In this document: positions 15,328-22,847 of the stretch, piece after piece | Numbering within the stretch: position 1 is the first letter of the stretch | How the letters are laid out: every line of letters begins with the position of its first letter | Assembly (NCBI RefSeq): GCF_010367455.1 | Contig: NZ_WRPR01000062.1 | Location: forward strand, 61,706 to 125,705 | Source: Candidatus Laterigemmans baculatus | GTDB lineage: Bacteria > Planctomycetota > Planctomycetia > Pirellulales > Pirellulaceae | DNA: 64,000 bases | Reading direction: 5' to 3' | The notes under the pieces: model-generated | Told to the model about the DNA's origin: nothing | The model's input: the letters and a program-made list of their open reading frames with translations, nothing else | Databases searched by the model: none | Program-made: the position numbers and the translations under genes

Positions 15328-16941
15328 TTAGCGATGGATGCGTGCTTTGAGTTCGGCCTGCAAGTCCTTGCGGGGGACTCGCCATTGTTCGAGCGAGTCG
15401 CGGTCGCGGACGGTGACCGTACCATCCTCGAGCGTCTGGCCGTCGACGGTGATGCAGTAGGGCGTTCCCGCTTCGTCCTGCCGGCGGTAGCGGCGCCCGA
15501 CGGCTCCCTTCTCGTCGTAGAAGACCGTCATCTCTTCCTTCAGTTCGCCGTAGAGTTCGCGGGCGACTTCGGGCATCCCGTCTTTCTTGACCAGCGGAAA
15601 CACGGCCGCTTTGATCGGGGCCAAGCGGGGATGGAACTTCATCACCGTCCGCGTCTGCAGCTTGCCGTTCTCATCCGGCGCTTCGTCCTCGGTGTAGGCT
15701 TCGCAGAGGAACGCCAGTACTCCGCGGTCGGCTCCGGCCGAAGGCTCGATCACGTGCGGGATGAACTTCTCGCCGCTCAAGTCGTCGCGGTAGGTCAAGT
15801 CGCGACCGCTGCCCCGGTGCCGCGGCTTGCCATGCTCGTCCAACTCCAGCTGCAGCGGACGGGTCGCCGGATCGAGTTTGCCTTCCATGTGACTCCGCAA
15901 GTCGAAGTCGCCGCGGTGGGCGATTCCTTCGAGCTCGCCGAATTCTCCCTCCGGCAGGAAGGGAAAGGCGTACTCGATGTCGGCCGTCCCGGTGCTGTAG
16001 TGGGAGAGTTCGTCGGGATCGTGCTCGCGGAGCACCAGCGAGTCGCTCGAGAGCCCGAGATCGGTGTACCACTTCATCCGCCGGTCGCGCCAGTAGCGGT
16101 ACCACTCCTGCGACTGCTCGGGATGGCAGAAGAACTCGATCTCCATCTGCTCGAACTCGCGCGAGCGGAAGGTGAAGTTGCGGGGCGTGATCTCGTTGCG
16201 GAAGCTCTTGCCGACCTGAGCGATTCCAAAAGGCACCCGCACCCGGCTGCTGTCGAGCACGTTCTTGAAATTGACAAAAATGCCTTGGGCCGTTTCGGGC
16301 CGCAGGAAAGCCACGTCGTCGGCCCCGCCGAGGGCCCCGATCGTCGTCTTGAACATCAAGTTGAATTCCCGCGGCTCGGTCAGCGTCCCCAGCTCGCTGG
16401 CATCGGGTCCGAGCACGCGGTCGAGCTCCTGGATCGTGTCGAGGCTCGTAAAGTCGCCGTCGTAGCTCAGCCGATCGGCGTCTTTGCCGCGGAGCTTGAA
16501 AAACTTCAGCGCCCGCCGCTGCACCTCTTCCGCTTCGGTCTCCGCTTCGGCCAGCGTGGCGACGAAAATCTTCGTCTCGGCGAACTCGACCCAGCGGCCG
16601 CGGACCTGATCGTAGCGGTACCGCTTCTTCGATTGCCGACAGTCGACCATGTAGTCGTGGAACAGGTCGTAGTGCCCGCTGCACTTCCAGACCTGCGGGT
16701 GCATGATGATCGTCGAATCGAGTCCGACCATTTCATAGGCCGAGGGAGCCGCGGCCGGCTTCAGCAACTCGTTGTGGCTGGTGACCATATCCCGCCACCA
16801 GGCTTCCTTATGGTTCCGCTTCAGTTCGACCCCCAGCGGGCCGTAATCCCAGAACCCCTGCAGACCGCCGTAAATCTCGCTCGACTGAAACAGGAATCCC
16901 CGCCGCTTGCACAGGGAAACAATTTTATCCATCGAGGCCAT
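15328..16941 (-). CDS. glyS: Glycyl-tRNA synthetase (single-chain, dimeric type)
   Basis: A 537-residue class II synthetase that charges tRNA-Gly. The N-terminus has IYGGLQGFWDYGPLG, typical of the eukaryote/archaea-like alpha2 GlyRS. Motif 2 is visible in GKSFRNEITPRNFTFRSREF, motif 3 in THRGDFDLR-like sequence (AHRGDFDLRSH), and FIPHVIEPSAGADRGVLAFL precedes the anticodon-binding domain (LAPIKAAVFPLVKKDG). Length and motifs look complete. The ATG at 16941 is used; an ATG three codons later is equally possible. It is transcribed alone, and a GAGTAC-rich repeat lies upstream. Confidence 0.97.
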   Translation of the reverse strand: MASMDKIVSLCKRRGFLFQSSEIYGGLQGFWDYGPLGVELKRNHKEAWWRDMVTSHNELLKPAAAPSAYEMVGLDSTIIMHPQVWKCSGHYDLFHDYMVDCRQSKKRYRYDQVRGRWVEFAETKIFVATLAEAETEAEEVQRRALKFFKLRGKDADRLSYDGDFTSLDTIQELDRVLGPDASELGTLTEPREFNLMFKTTIGALGGADDVAFLRPETAQGIFVNFKNVLDSSRVRVPFGIAQVGKSFRNEITPRNFTFRSREFEQMEIEFFCHPEQSQEWYRYWRDRRMKWYTDLGLSSDSLVLREHDPDELSHYSTGTADIEYAFPFLPEGEFGELEGIAHRGDFDLRSHMEGKLDPATRPLQLELDEHGKPRHRGSGRDLTYRDDLSGEKFIPHVIEPSAGADRGVLAFLCEAYTEDEAPDENGKLQTRTVMKFHPRLAPIKAAVFPLVKKDGMPEVARELYGELKEEMTVFYDEKGAVGRRYRRQDEAGTPYCITVDGQTLEDGTVTVRDRDSLEQWRVPRKDLQAELKARIHR

Positions 16942-17097
16942 GCCGAACTTCGCCTTTGCAACGTGAACGAAAAATCAAGGTCAACTGCGGCCAAAAAAAC
17001 CGAGCCGAGCGAGAGCCGGCAAGTTTAGGCCAGAGGAGACGCGGGAGGTATAGCAGGTGGCAGGGAGCAGGTGGCAGGTTGCAGGGAGCGGTTTCCG

Positions 17098-17250
17098 ATT
17101 CGTACTCGTACTCGTACTCGTACTCGATTCCCCGGAGCGCGCGTTCGGGCGGTGTCCTGCAGCGGTTTCGAGTACGAGTACGAGTACCGCTTCGCTGAGT
17201 ACGAGTACCGCTTCGCTGAGTACGAGTACCGCTTCGCTGAGTACGAGTAC
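17098..17250. repeat. GTACTC/GAGTAC satellite with inverted arms
   Basis: The 334-base gap 16942-17275 contains no gene. At 17101-17126 it has tandem cgtact/cgtactc units, and at 17169-17250 tandem gagtac units in the opposite sense. The second block includes three 21-base units (17176, 17197, 17218), each made of gagtacgagtac plus cgcttcgct. The two blocks can pair into a long hairpin. A partly similar GAGTAC block is found at 48551-48600. A short run of caggtggcaggg-like repeats precedes the satellite at 17056-17088. Confidence 0.93.
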
Positions 17251-17275
17251 GAAAGAGAATCCTGCTCCCTGAAAC

Positions 17276-18112
17276 CTACTCCAGCTCCTCGCCATAGCCT
17301 TCCGGAAACGGGTTGGATTGGTTGGGGTCGAGTTGGCGATTGGGGTTCCCCGGTGAGGCTGGCGGCGAGCGAGTTGGTCGGGGGACGGCCGCTTTGCTGG
17401 CTCGCTTGCTGGGCTTCGCCCCGCGCTTCGATGGAGCGACCGGCTTGGGCTTGGCTTGAGGAGCTTTGGCTTTGGGAGCTTTGGGAGCGGGCTCGGGTTC
17501 GGGAGTGGGATCGCTGAGCGAGGCGGGGGGCTCGAGCGCGAAGTGGTCGTACCACTGGGCGATTTCGGCGGCGGTGGCCGGTGCGGCGGGTTTTTCCTGA
17601 CCGAGGGACTTGCCGTCGGCAGCGGCGTCGCCACCGGCAGCGGCGTCGCCACCGGCAGTGGCGTCGCCACCGGCAGTTCGGGGGGCGGGCGGCCAGGGAA
17701 TGGCCAACTGGGGACCGCCGTTGCGCAGCCGGTCGTACCACTGGTCGGCGTCAAAGCAAGTCGCTCCGCGGCGTGCGGCTGCCCGCTGGATGCGGTGGTC
17801 CGAGGAGACGACCGTTAGCCGCCGGGGAGTGGGGTGGCGAGCGATCAGTTCTTCGATCAGATCGTCCGCTTCGGGATAATCGACCGCGTACTGCACCCGG
17901 ATCGACTCGATGCGGAGATCGTGAGGGAGATGGCGGGGAGGGTCTTGGGCGTCGAAGACCAGGCAGGTTTCGGCCGCTAGCGCCGAGTCGATATGGAGGG
18001 CGATCTGGTGGACCAGCCGCCGCCGCGCCCGCTGCAACCAGCCGACTCCCCTGCCCCGCTCGAGCGCGTCGGAGTGGTGCAAAAGGTTGTAGGCGTCGAT
18101 CAGCAGCAACAT
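17276..18112 (-). CDS. NYN (PIN-like) domain protein, YacP-related
   Basis: A 278-residue protein. The first ~165 residues form a NYN/YacP-like nuclease fold: LLLIDAYNLLHHSD with the conserved Asp near the start, LVFDAQDPPR, and the acidic stretch YPEADDLIEELI, then LTVVSSDHRIQRAA. Such domains bind metal and usually cleave RNA, though the substrate is unknown. The rest is low-complexity (Ala/Gly/Lys/Pro), including three GGDAA-type hexapeptide repeats and a Lys/Pro-rich segment, consistent with nucleic-acid binding. The ATG at 18112 starts exactly at the fold (MLLLIDAYN). Confidence 0.83.
   Translation of the reverse strand: MLLLIDAYNLLHHSDALERGRGVGWLQRARRRLVHQIALHIDSALAAETCLVFDAQDPPRHLPHDLRIESIRVQYAVDYPEADDLIEELIARHPTPRRLTVVSSDHRIQRAAARRGATCFDADQWYDRLRNGGPQLAIPWPPAPRTAGGDATAGGDAAAGGDAAADGKSLGQEKPAAPATAAEIAQWYDHFALEPPASLSDPTPEPEPAPKAPKAKAPQAKPKPVAPSKRGAKPSKRASKAAVPRPTRSPPASPGNPNRQLDPNQSNPFPEGYGEELE
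17618..17671 (-). repeat. In-frame 18-bp tandem repeat (3 copies) in the NYN-domain gene
   Basis: Three units of ggcagcggcgtcgccacc (plus-strand form) at 17618, 17636 and 17654, encoding a GGDA(T/A)A-type array between the NYN fold and the C-terminal tail. Confidence 0.92.
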
Positions 18113-18245
18113 GACGGCACTCGATTTGCGTCGCTCGCGTCGCGGCCTCGGACCGTCGCGGCCCTGGAGCTCGGGGCCGTGCGACGCGGCGCCCGTACAA
18201 CTCGGACAAACTGGGCAAGCAAACTGGGCAAGATCGTTAAATACC

Positions 18246-19082
18246 GTGTTTAGAAACCGCGAAAGCTGGTCCAAACGCACCGGCCGGCTGAGGTCGGCTG
18301 GCCGCCATGCGCTCACCCAGTGGCCTCGGCTGAGCGGCTGGATTGTCCGGGAAGCGGCGGTGCTGGTGGCGCTGTTTCTGACCAGCCTCGGCATCTGGTT
18401 CTTTGTCGAGTTGGCCGAGGAGGTTCGCGAGGGGAGTTTCCAACACGTCGATCGGCAGATGCTGCTAATGCTGCGGGAGGCCGAAGATCCGGCCGATCCG
18501 CTGGGCCCACGCTGGTTCGAGGAGGCGGCTCGCGACTTCACCGCCCTCGGCGGAGTGGCGGTGCTGGCCGGGCTCAGCTTGGCGGTCTGCGGCTATCTGC
18601 TCCTTCGCCGCCAGCACGATCTGTTTCTGGTGATGGCTACCGCCGCGATCGGCGCGCTCCTGCTCAACACGGCCCTCAAGTACGCATTCGATCGCCCCCG
18701 CCCCGATCTCGTCCCCCACGGGTCGTACGTCTACACCCGCAGCTTTCCCAGCGGGCACTCGATGATGGCCGCGACGATCTATTTAACGATCGGCGTGATG
18801 CTCACCCGGATCCAGCGGCAGCTGGTCGTTCGCTACTATTTGTTCTCGCTGTGCGTGCTGACCACGTTGCTGGTCGGAGCCAGCCGGGTTTATCTCGGCG
18901 TGCACTGGCCGACCGATGTGCTCGCCGGGTGGCTTGCCGGATCGGCCTGGGCGGCGATTTGCTACCTGCTGGCGACGTGGCGGTACCGCGTCGGCGCCGG
19001 CCGGCTCGAGCGGGTTTCGAGCGAGGAACGCGCGGCGGAAATCGAGCAGGCCGAGCACAGCGAGCACCTTTCGGGATCGTAG
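18246..19082 (+). CDS. PAP2-family phosphatase (membrane)
   Basis: A 278-residue integral membrane protein with the three phosphatidic-acid phosphatase type 2 motifs: KYAFDRPRP, SFPSGHSM and SRVYLGVHWPTDVLAG. These form the active site that removes phosphate from lipid phosphates such as phosphatidate or undecaprenyl diphosphate at the outer face of the membrane. About six helices are visible. The GTG at 18246 is tentative; an ATG at 18111 would add 45 residues but overlaps the divergent NYN gene start. Eight bases separate it from a lipid kinase gene, which suggests joint action in lipid phosphate turnover. Confidence 0.9.
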   Translation: MFRNRESWSKRTGRLRSAGRHALTQWPRLSGWIVREAAVLVALFLTSLGIWFFVELAEEVREGSFQHVDRQMLLMLREAEDPADPLGPRWFEEAARDFTALGGVAVLAGLSLAVCGYLLLRRQHDLFLVMATAAIGALLLNTALKYAFDRPRPDLVPHGSYVYTRSFPSGHSMMAATIYLTIGVMLTRIQRQLVVRYYLFSLCVLTTLLVGASRVYLGVHWPTDVLAGWLAGSAWAAICYLLATWRYRVGAGRLERVSSEERAAEIEQAEHSEHLSGS

Positions 19083-19090
19083 GAACCTCC

Positions 19091-20029
19091 ATGCCGATCA
19101 GTTCAACTCCCCGCACTCTCGTCCTTTGGAATCCTCGAGCCGGACGGGCTCATGAGGCGGGGTCCGTTCGCCGGCTCCTCGAATCGCTGCGGAACGTCGT
19201 CGTCCATGAAGCCGCATCGAATGACGACGCAGCGGCTCGAGCGGCGGAGGCTGCCGACGAAGGGTTCGAGCGGGTGGTGGCCGCGGGCGGCGACGGCACG
19301 GTCAATGCGATCGCCGGCAGCATCGTCGCCAGCGGTTCGAGCGTCTCGCTGGCGATCCTCCCGATGGGAACGGCCAACGATTTTGCCCTGACGCTGGCGA
19401 TGCCCGACGATTTGACCCGCGCGGCCGAGCTCTGCTTGATGGACTCCACCCGCCGCCTCGACGTCGTCGAAGTCGAGACCCGCAGCTCGCTCCGCTACTT
19501 CCTGAACGTCGCCGCGGGAGGCAACAGCGATCAAGTGACCCGCTGCTTGAACGACGAGCTGAAGGAGCGCTGGGGAGCACTCTGCTACATCCGCGGGGCG
19601 ATCGACATCCTCGGCGATCTCTCCAGCTACCATGCGAGCGTGCGGTTCGACGAAGAGGACCAGCCGATCGAGATCGATCTCTGGAATGTGATCATCGCCA
19701 ACGGGCGCACCAACGCCGGGCACCTGATGGTCGCCCCGCGGGCGAATCCCGAAGATGGGTTGCTCGACGTCGTCCTGATCCGCAACGGGACCACGAAGGA
19801 TTTGGCGGGTCTGATGGCCCGCTTCATCGCCTCGGATTACCTCGATTCACCGCAGGTCCTGTTTCGCCAGGCGCGGCAAGTCGTGATCAACTCTCAGCCG
19901 CCGCTGCGGTACTCGTTCGATGGCGAAGCGGTCGAGCAGCAGCCGACGCTGTTTCGCGCCCTGCCGGGAGCGCTCGAGATGGTCGTGGGCCCCGAGTACA
20001 CCGCCACGTCCCCAGGGCCCGGGGTCTAG
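19091..20029 (+). CDS. Diacylglycerol kinase catalytic-domain lipid kinase (YegS/DagK-like)
   Basis: A 312-residue soluble kinase of the DAGK/YegS family, which phosphorylates lipid alcohols with ATP. The nucleotide-binding motif is AAGGDGTVNAIAG and the second motif PMGTANDFALTL; the C-terminal beta-sandwich includes PEDGLLDVVLIR and RYSFDGEAV. It follows a PAP2 phosphatase gene by eight bases, an opposing activity on lipid phosphates. The stop codon TAG lies in a ctagcccgg sequence shared with the intergenic repeat that follows, and the next gene is convergent. Confidence 0.92.
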   Translation: MPISSTPRTLVLWNPRAGRAHEAGSVRRLLESLRNVVVHEAASNDDAAARAAEAADEGFERVVAAGGDGTVNAIAGSIVASGSSVSLAILPMGTANDFALTLAMPDDLTRAAELCLMDSTRRLDVVEVETRSSLRYFLNVAAGGNSDQVTRCLNDELKERWGALCYIRGAIDILGDLSSYHASVRFDEEDQPIEIDLWNVIIANGRTNAGHLMVAPRANPEDGLLDVVLIRNGTTKDLAGLMARFIASDYLDSPQVLFRQARQVVINSQPPLRYSFDGEAVEQQPTLFRALPGALEMVVGPEYTATSPGPGV

Positions 20030-20068
20030 CCCGGATGACTCCTGCGGAGTGGCCGAACCTTGTTTGAA

Positions 20069-20139
20069 TCAGCCGCAACGCGCTAGCGTCCGGTTCCCCC
20101 GAGGATGTGGGGAACCGTGGGCTAGCGCCCGGCGGCTGA
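20069..20139. repeat. GCTAGC-family inverted repeat between convergent genes
   Basis: Two arms, 20069-20099 and 20108-20139, each containing agccg...gctagcg...ccggtt or its complement, form a hairpin between the lipid kinase and the sigma factor. Related sequences occur at 42604-42679, 48395-48507, 57087-57164, 63730-63754 and 63911-63930. At this site it could act as a bidirectional terminator. Confidence 0.85.
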
Positions 20140-20152
20140 TGGATCATCCAGC

Positions 20153-20938
20153 TCAGGTGCCGAATTCGGGCCGCCGATAGCCGAGCTGTTGCTGCAGCCG
20201 GCTGACGATCGAGCTGTGCATTTGGCTGACCCGCGACTCGGAGAGATCGAGCGTCGCGCCGATCTCCTTCATCGTCAACTCTTCGTAGTAGTAGAGGATG
20301 ATGATCAGCCGTTCGTTGCGGTTGAGCCCCTTGGTGACCAGCCGCATCAGGTCGGTTTTTTGGACTCGGCGAGTGGGGTCTTCCCCCTTTTTGTCCTCGA
20401 GCACATCGATCTCGCGGACGTCTTTGTAGCTGTCCGTCTCGTACCACTTCTTGTTCAGCGAGACCAACCCGACCGCGTTCGCCTCGCTCTGCATCTTCTC
20501 CAATTCCTGGAGGCTGATGCTCAGCTGCTCGCAGAGCTCTTGCTGCGTCGGCTGGCGACCGTGCTTGGTTTCGAGCGCCTTGGTCGCTTCGGCCAACTTG
20601 CTGGCCTTGCTGCGGACCAAGCGGGGAACCCAGTCCATCGTGCGGAGCTCGTCGAGCATCGCTCCGCGGATCCGGGGCACGCAGTAGGTTTCGAACTTGA
20701 CGCCACGGTTCAGATCGAAAGCGTCGATGGCGTCCATCAAACCGAAGATGCCGGCGCTGATCAGGTCATCCAGCTCGACTCCATCGGGGAGCCGTTGCCA
20801 GATGCGTTCGCCGTTGTAGCGGACCAATGGCATGTAGCGTTCCACCAACCGATTGCGGAGCTCTTTGTTATCCGGCTCGGCGCGGTACTGGGTCCACACT
20901 TGCTGGATTTCGTCGGTTGATGTGATTGTCGCAGCCAT
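20153..20938 (-). CDS. fliA: FliA/WhiG-type sigma-28 RNA polymerase sigma factor
   Basis: A 261-residue sigma factor with regions 2, 3 and 4. Region 2 includes RYNGERIWQRLP, LDDLISAGIFGLMDAIDAF and KFETYCVPRIRGAMLDELR, the FliA/WhiG signature. Region 4 ends with LTMKEIGATLDLSESRVSQM, the -35-recognition helix-turn-helix. It is the last gene of the flagellar block flhA-flhF-(small membrane protein)-fliA on the minus strand. It probably directs RNA polymerase to late flagellar genes. Target promoters were not found in this window. Confidence 0.94.
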   Translation of the reverse strand: MAATITSTDEIQQVWTQYRAEPDNKELRNRLVERYMPLVRYNGERIWQRLPDGVELDDLISAGIFGLMDAIDAFDLNRGVKFETYCVPRIRGAMLDELRTMDWVPRLVRSKASKLAEATKALETKHGRQPTQQELCEQLSISLQELEKMQSEANAVGLVSLNKKWYETDSYKDVREIDVLEDKKGEDPTRRVQKTDLMRLVTKGLNRNERLIIILYYYEELTMKEIGATLDLSESRVSQMHSSIVSRLQQQLGYRRPEFGT

Positions 20939-21085
20939 TCAATCCTCCGTGATCGGGCGATCGCATTGATTCTTGTTTTATGCGGCTCGCGGTAGGGGCC
21001 GCGGCATCCGTGCCGACCCCGCGCGAACCGGTGGAGTCGCGTCGACCCGCGAACGGGTTAACGGAACTCCGCAAAAGGCGGCCGC

Positions 21086-21478
21086 TCAAGCATCCTGCTT
21101 CGGCGTCCGACCTTGATCTCCTGAGTCCCCGCCGACCGACTCGACCTCCTCGCGGAAGCGACTCAGACGGCGACGAAACTGTGCCTCTAAATCCTGGCGA
21201 ACCAAGATGTCCATGGCGGCTCCGCCCGCGTATCCAAGCGCGGTAAAAACAGCCCAAGTCATCAAACTGGAAGCCATCACGCCGACCGCGGATTCTCCTC
21301 CCAAGGCGCCTCGGAAGATCACGGTCGCCATCGCGATCGCACCGAGTGATACCCCGAATGCCACAGCCATGCGAAACGATCCGAAAAAACGCCGCTCGTG
21401 AAAGGGAAAAAACGCTTCAGCTCCCTGCCTCGCCGTGACCGTTTCGCCGCCCTCACATCCTCCGCCGTGGAGCGGCAA
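21086..21478 (-). CDS. Small membrane protein of unknown function in the flagellar block
   Basis: Up to 130 residues. Two hydrophobic helices are visible (MAVAFGVSLGAIAMATVIFR and ASSLMTWAVFTALGYAGGAA), followed by a basic/acidic C-terminal tail (QDLEAQFRRRLSRFREEVES). No family is recognised. It occupies the place between flhF and fliA where flhG (ylxH) normally lies, but it has no P-loop and is not FlhG. The start is uncertain: a TTG at 21478 opens the frame, an ATG at 21370 would remove a plausible basic N-terminus. The 151 bases between it and flhF contain nothing recognisable. Confidence 0.6.
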   Translation of the reverse strand: MPLHGGGCEGGETVTARQGAEAFFPFHERRFFGSFRMAVAFGVSLGAIAMATVIFRGALGGESAVGVMASSLMTWAVFTALGYAGGAAMDILVRQDLEAQFRRRLSRFREEVESVGGDSGDQGRTPKQDA

Positions 21479-21629
21479 ACCGTCGTAACTTAGCTATCGG
21501 TCATCCAGTCCTCGGTTGATGAATCCTTTTATTCCGTTGAGCCCTTTTTTTCTCATCGCCGGGGCGTTCTCGGCCGCCGCTCCCCGTGGGGGATCCGGCA
21601 GCGGCCAATGCACTTCCGGCGGGTGCTGA

Positions 21630-22790
21630 TTACGCTCCCCAGCCGGCCGCTGCAAGATCACTCGCGGCCAGTTCACCCCCAGCCAATCCACCCCCAGCCA
21701 ATCCACTCGCGGCTGCGGCGGCCAACCGCGCTCGATCGGCCGCGGCGATGTCCTCCGGCACCCGCTGGCCGTCGGTCACATAGCTGATTTGCAGGGCTCC
21801 CTCGAGGACCGCGGCGATCGCCGGGGCCGGTCGCCGGGCTTCATCGAGCTTGCTGAGGATCGCCGCCGTGGGCTGCAGCGGCTTGAAAGCCGCGCAGACA
21901 TCGGCCGCCGATCCAAAGGAGCCGTTGGCGTCGACCACCAAATGGGTCTCGTCGGGACGGGCCGCGGCGAGCAGTTGCCCCATCGCCGCAATTTTCTCTT
22001 CGCCCCCCGGGCCCTGCCCCACCGTATCGATCAGCACGAGATCGACCTCGCCGAACTGAGCGAGCGCTGCGGTGACTTCCCGCGGCGTGCGGACGACCGC
22101 CAGCGGAACGCCGAGAGCGCGAGCAAACGCGTCGAGCTGTTCGACGGCCGCGGCGCGAAACGTATCGAGCGTCAGCAGCGCGACGCGGGCACTCTGCCGC
22201 AGCTGGAGACCGGCCGCCAGTTTGGCAATCGTCGTCGTCTTCCCCACGCCGGTCGGCCCGACCAGTGCCACCACGCGGCGGCCGCTCCGTCCCGCTTCGA
22301 TCGGATTGCCGATCCGCAGCGAACGGGCGAGGTACTGGGCGAGCGCCGCTGGCGGCCGTTCTAACTCCGAGCCCGAGCCCGAGCCTGAGTGCGAGCCCGA
22401 GCCTGAGTGCGAGCCCGAGACCGCCTGCGCGGCCCACACCGCCGCGATCCGCCGCGGCAGCCCGATGTCGATCAGGGCGTCGCGAAGCTCCGGCAACGGC
22501 CGAGGCTCCGGCAACGGCCGAGGCTCAGGGGCAGGCGGTTCGGGGAGGGGCTGCTGGGGGAGGGGCTGCTCGCTTTCCCGAAGCTCGGCCGCAGAAGTAG
22601 TCGCCGCAGAAGGACTGCACCGCAGCGGCTTGAGGCCGGCGGTGACTTCGATCCGCTTGCGGCCGAACGGGTTCAGTCGCGGCGTGGGGAGTTCGCGGGT
22701 GTGGAGCACCGCGGCTTCAGGGCCCATCTGCTCGCGGATCAGGGCCAGCGCATCGTTCAGACTGGCGGCTCGAAAGGTGCGGATGTGCAT
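21630..22790 (-). CDS. flhF: Flagellar biosynthesis SRP-like GTPase FlhF
   Basis: A 386-residue SRP-family GTPase that sets the position and number of flagella. The N-terminal region begins with the conserved MHIRTFRAASLNDALALIRE. The NG domain has the P-loop GPTGVGKTTTIAKLA (about 178-192), LLTLDTFRAAAVEQL and SKLDEA. The G3 motif reads DTVGQ (about 255-259) where DTAGR is usual. The B-N linker contains two in-frame repeat arrays (EPRPLP and GSHSGS units) and the C-terminus repeats LAGGG/LAGGE. It lies 57 bases after flhA. No flhG partner is in the window. Confidence 0.94.
   Translation of the reverse strand: MHIRTFRAASLNDALALIREQMGPEAAVLHTRELPTPRLNPFGRKRIEVTAGLKPLRCSPSAATTSAAELRESEQPLPQQPLPEPPAPEPRPLPEPRPLPELRDALIDIGLPRRIAAVWAAQAVSGSHSGSGSHSGSGSGSELERPPAALAQYLARSLRIGNPIEAGRSGRRVVALVGPTGVGKTTTIAKLAAGLQLRQSARVALLTLDTFRAAAVEQLDAFARALGVPLAVVRTPREVTAALAQFGEVDLVLIDTVGQGPGGEEKIAAMGQLLAAARPDETHLVVDANGSFGSAADVCAAFKPLQPTAAILSKLDEARRPAPAIAAVLEGALQISYVTDGQRVPEDIAAADRARLAAAAASGLAGGGLAGGELAASDLAAAGWGA
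21676..21712 (-). repeat. In-frame repeat at the flhF 3' end
   Basis: About two and a half copies of a 15-bp unit with core ccagccaatccac, encoding LAGG(G/E) pentapeptides near the C-terminus of FlhF. Confidence 0.75.
22369..22416 (-). repeat. In-frame 18-bp tandem repeat in flhF (GSHSGS units)
   Basis: Two perfect copies of gagcctgagtgcgagccc at 22381 and 22399, preceded by degenerate gagccc hexamers from about 22369. They encode a Ser/Gly/His-rich stretch in the linker before the GTPase domain. A second pair of 18-bp units (gctccggcaacggccgag, 22487 and 22505) encodes EPRPLP further upstream in the protein. Confidence 0.9.
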
Positions 22791-22847
22791 GGATCGCGGG
22801 GGTGGCGAGTTGTCGGGACGATGGATCGAGTCGAGGGAGTGGGCCGA

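Noticed and set aside
20939..21085. Possible tRNA or structured RNA between fliA and the small membrane gene
   Set aside because: Short complementary stretches are present but no cloverleaf, T-loop or anticodon arm could be built.
21494..21706. Small minus-strand reading frame after flhF
   Set aside because: It overlaps the flhF 3' end and its N-terminal half is the repeat region read in another frame; no signal of its own was seen.
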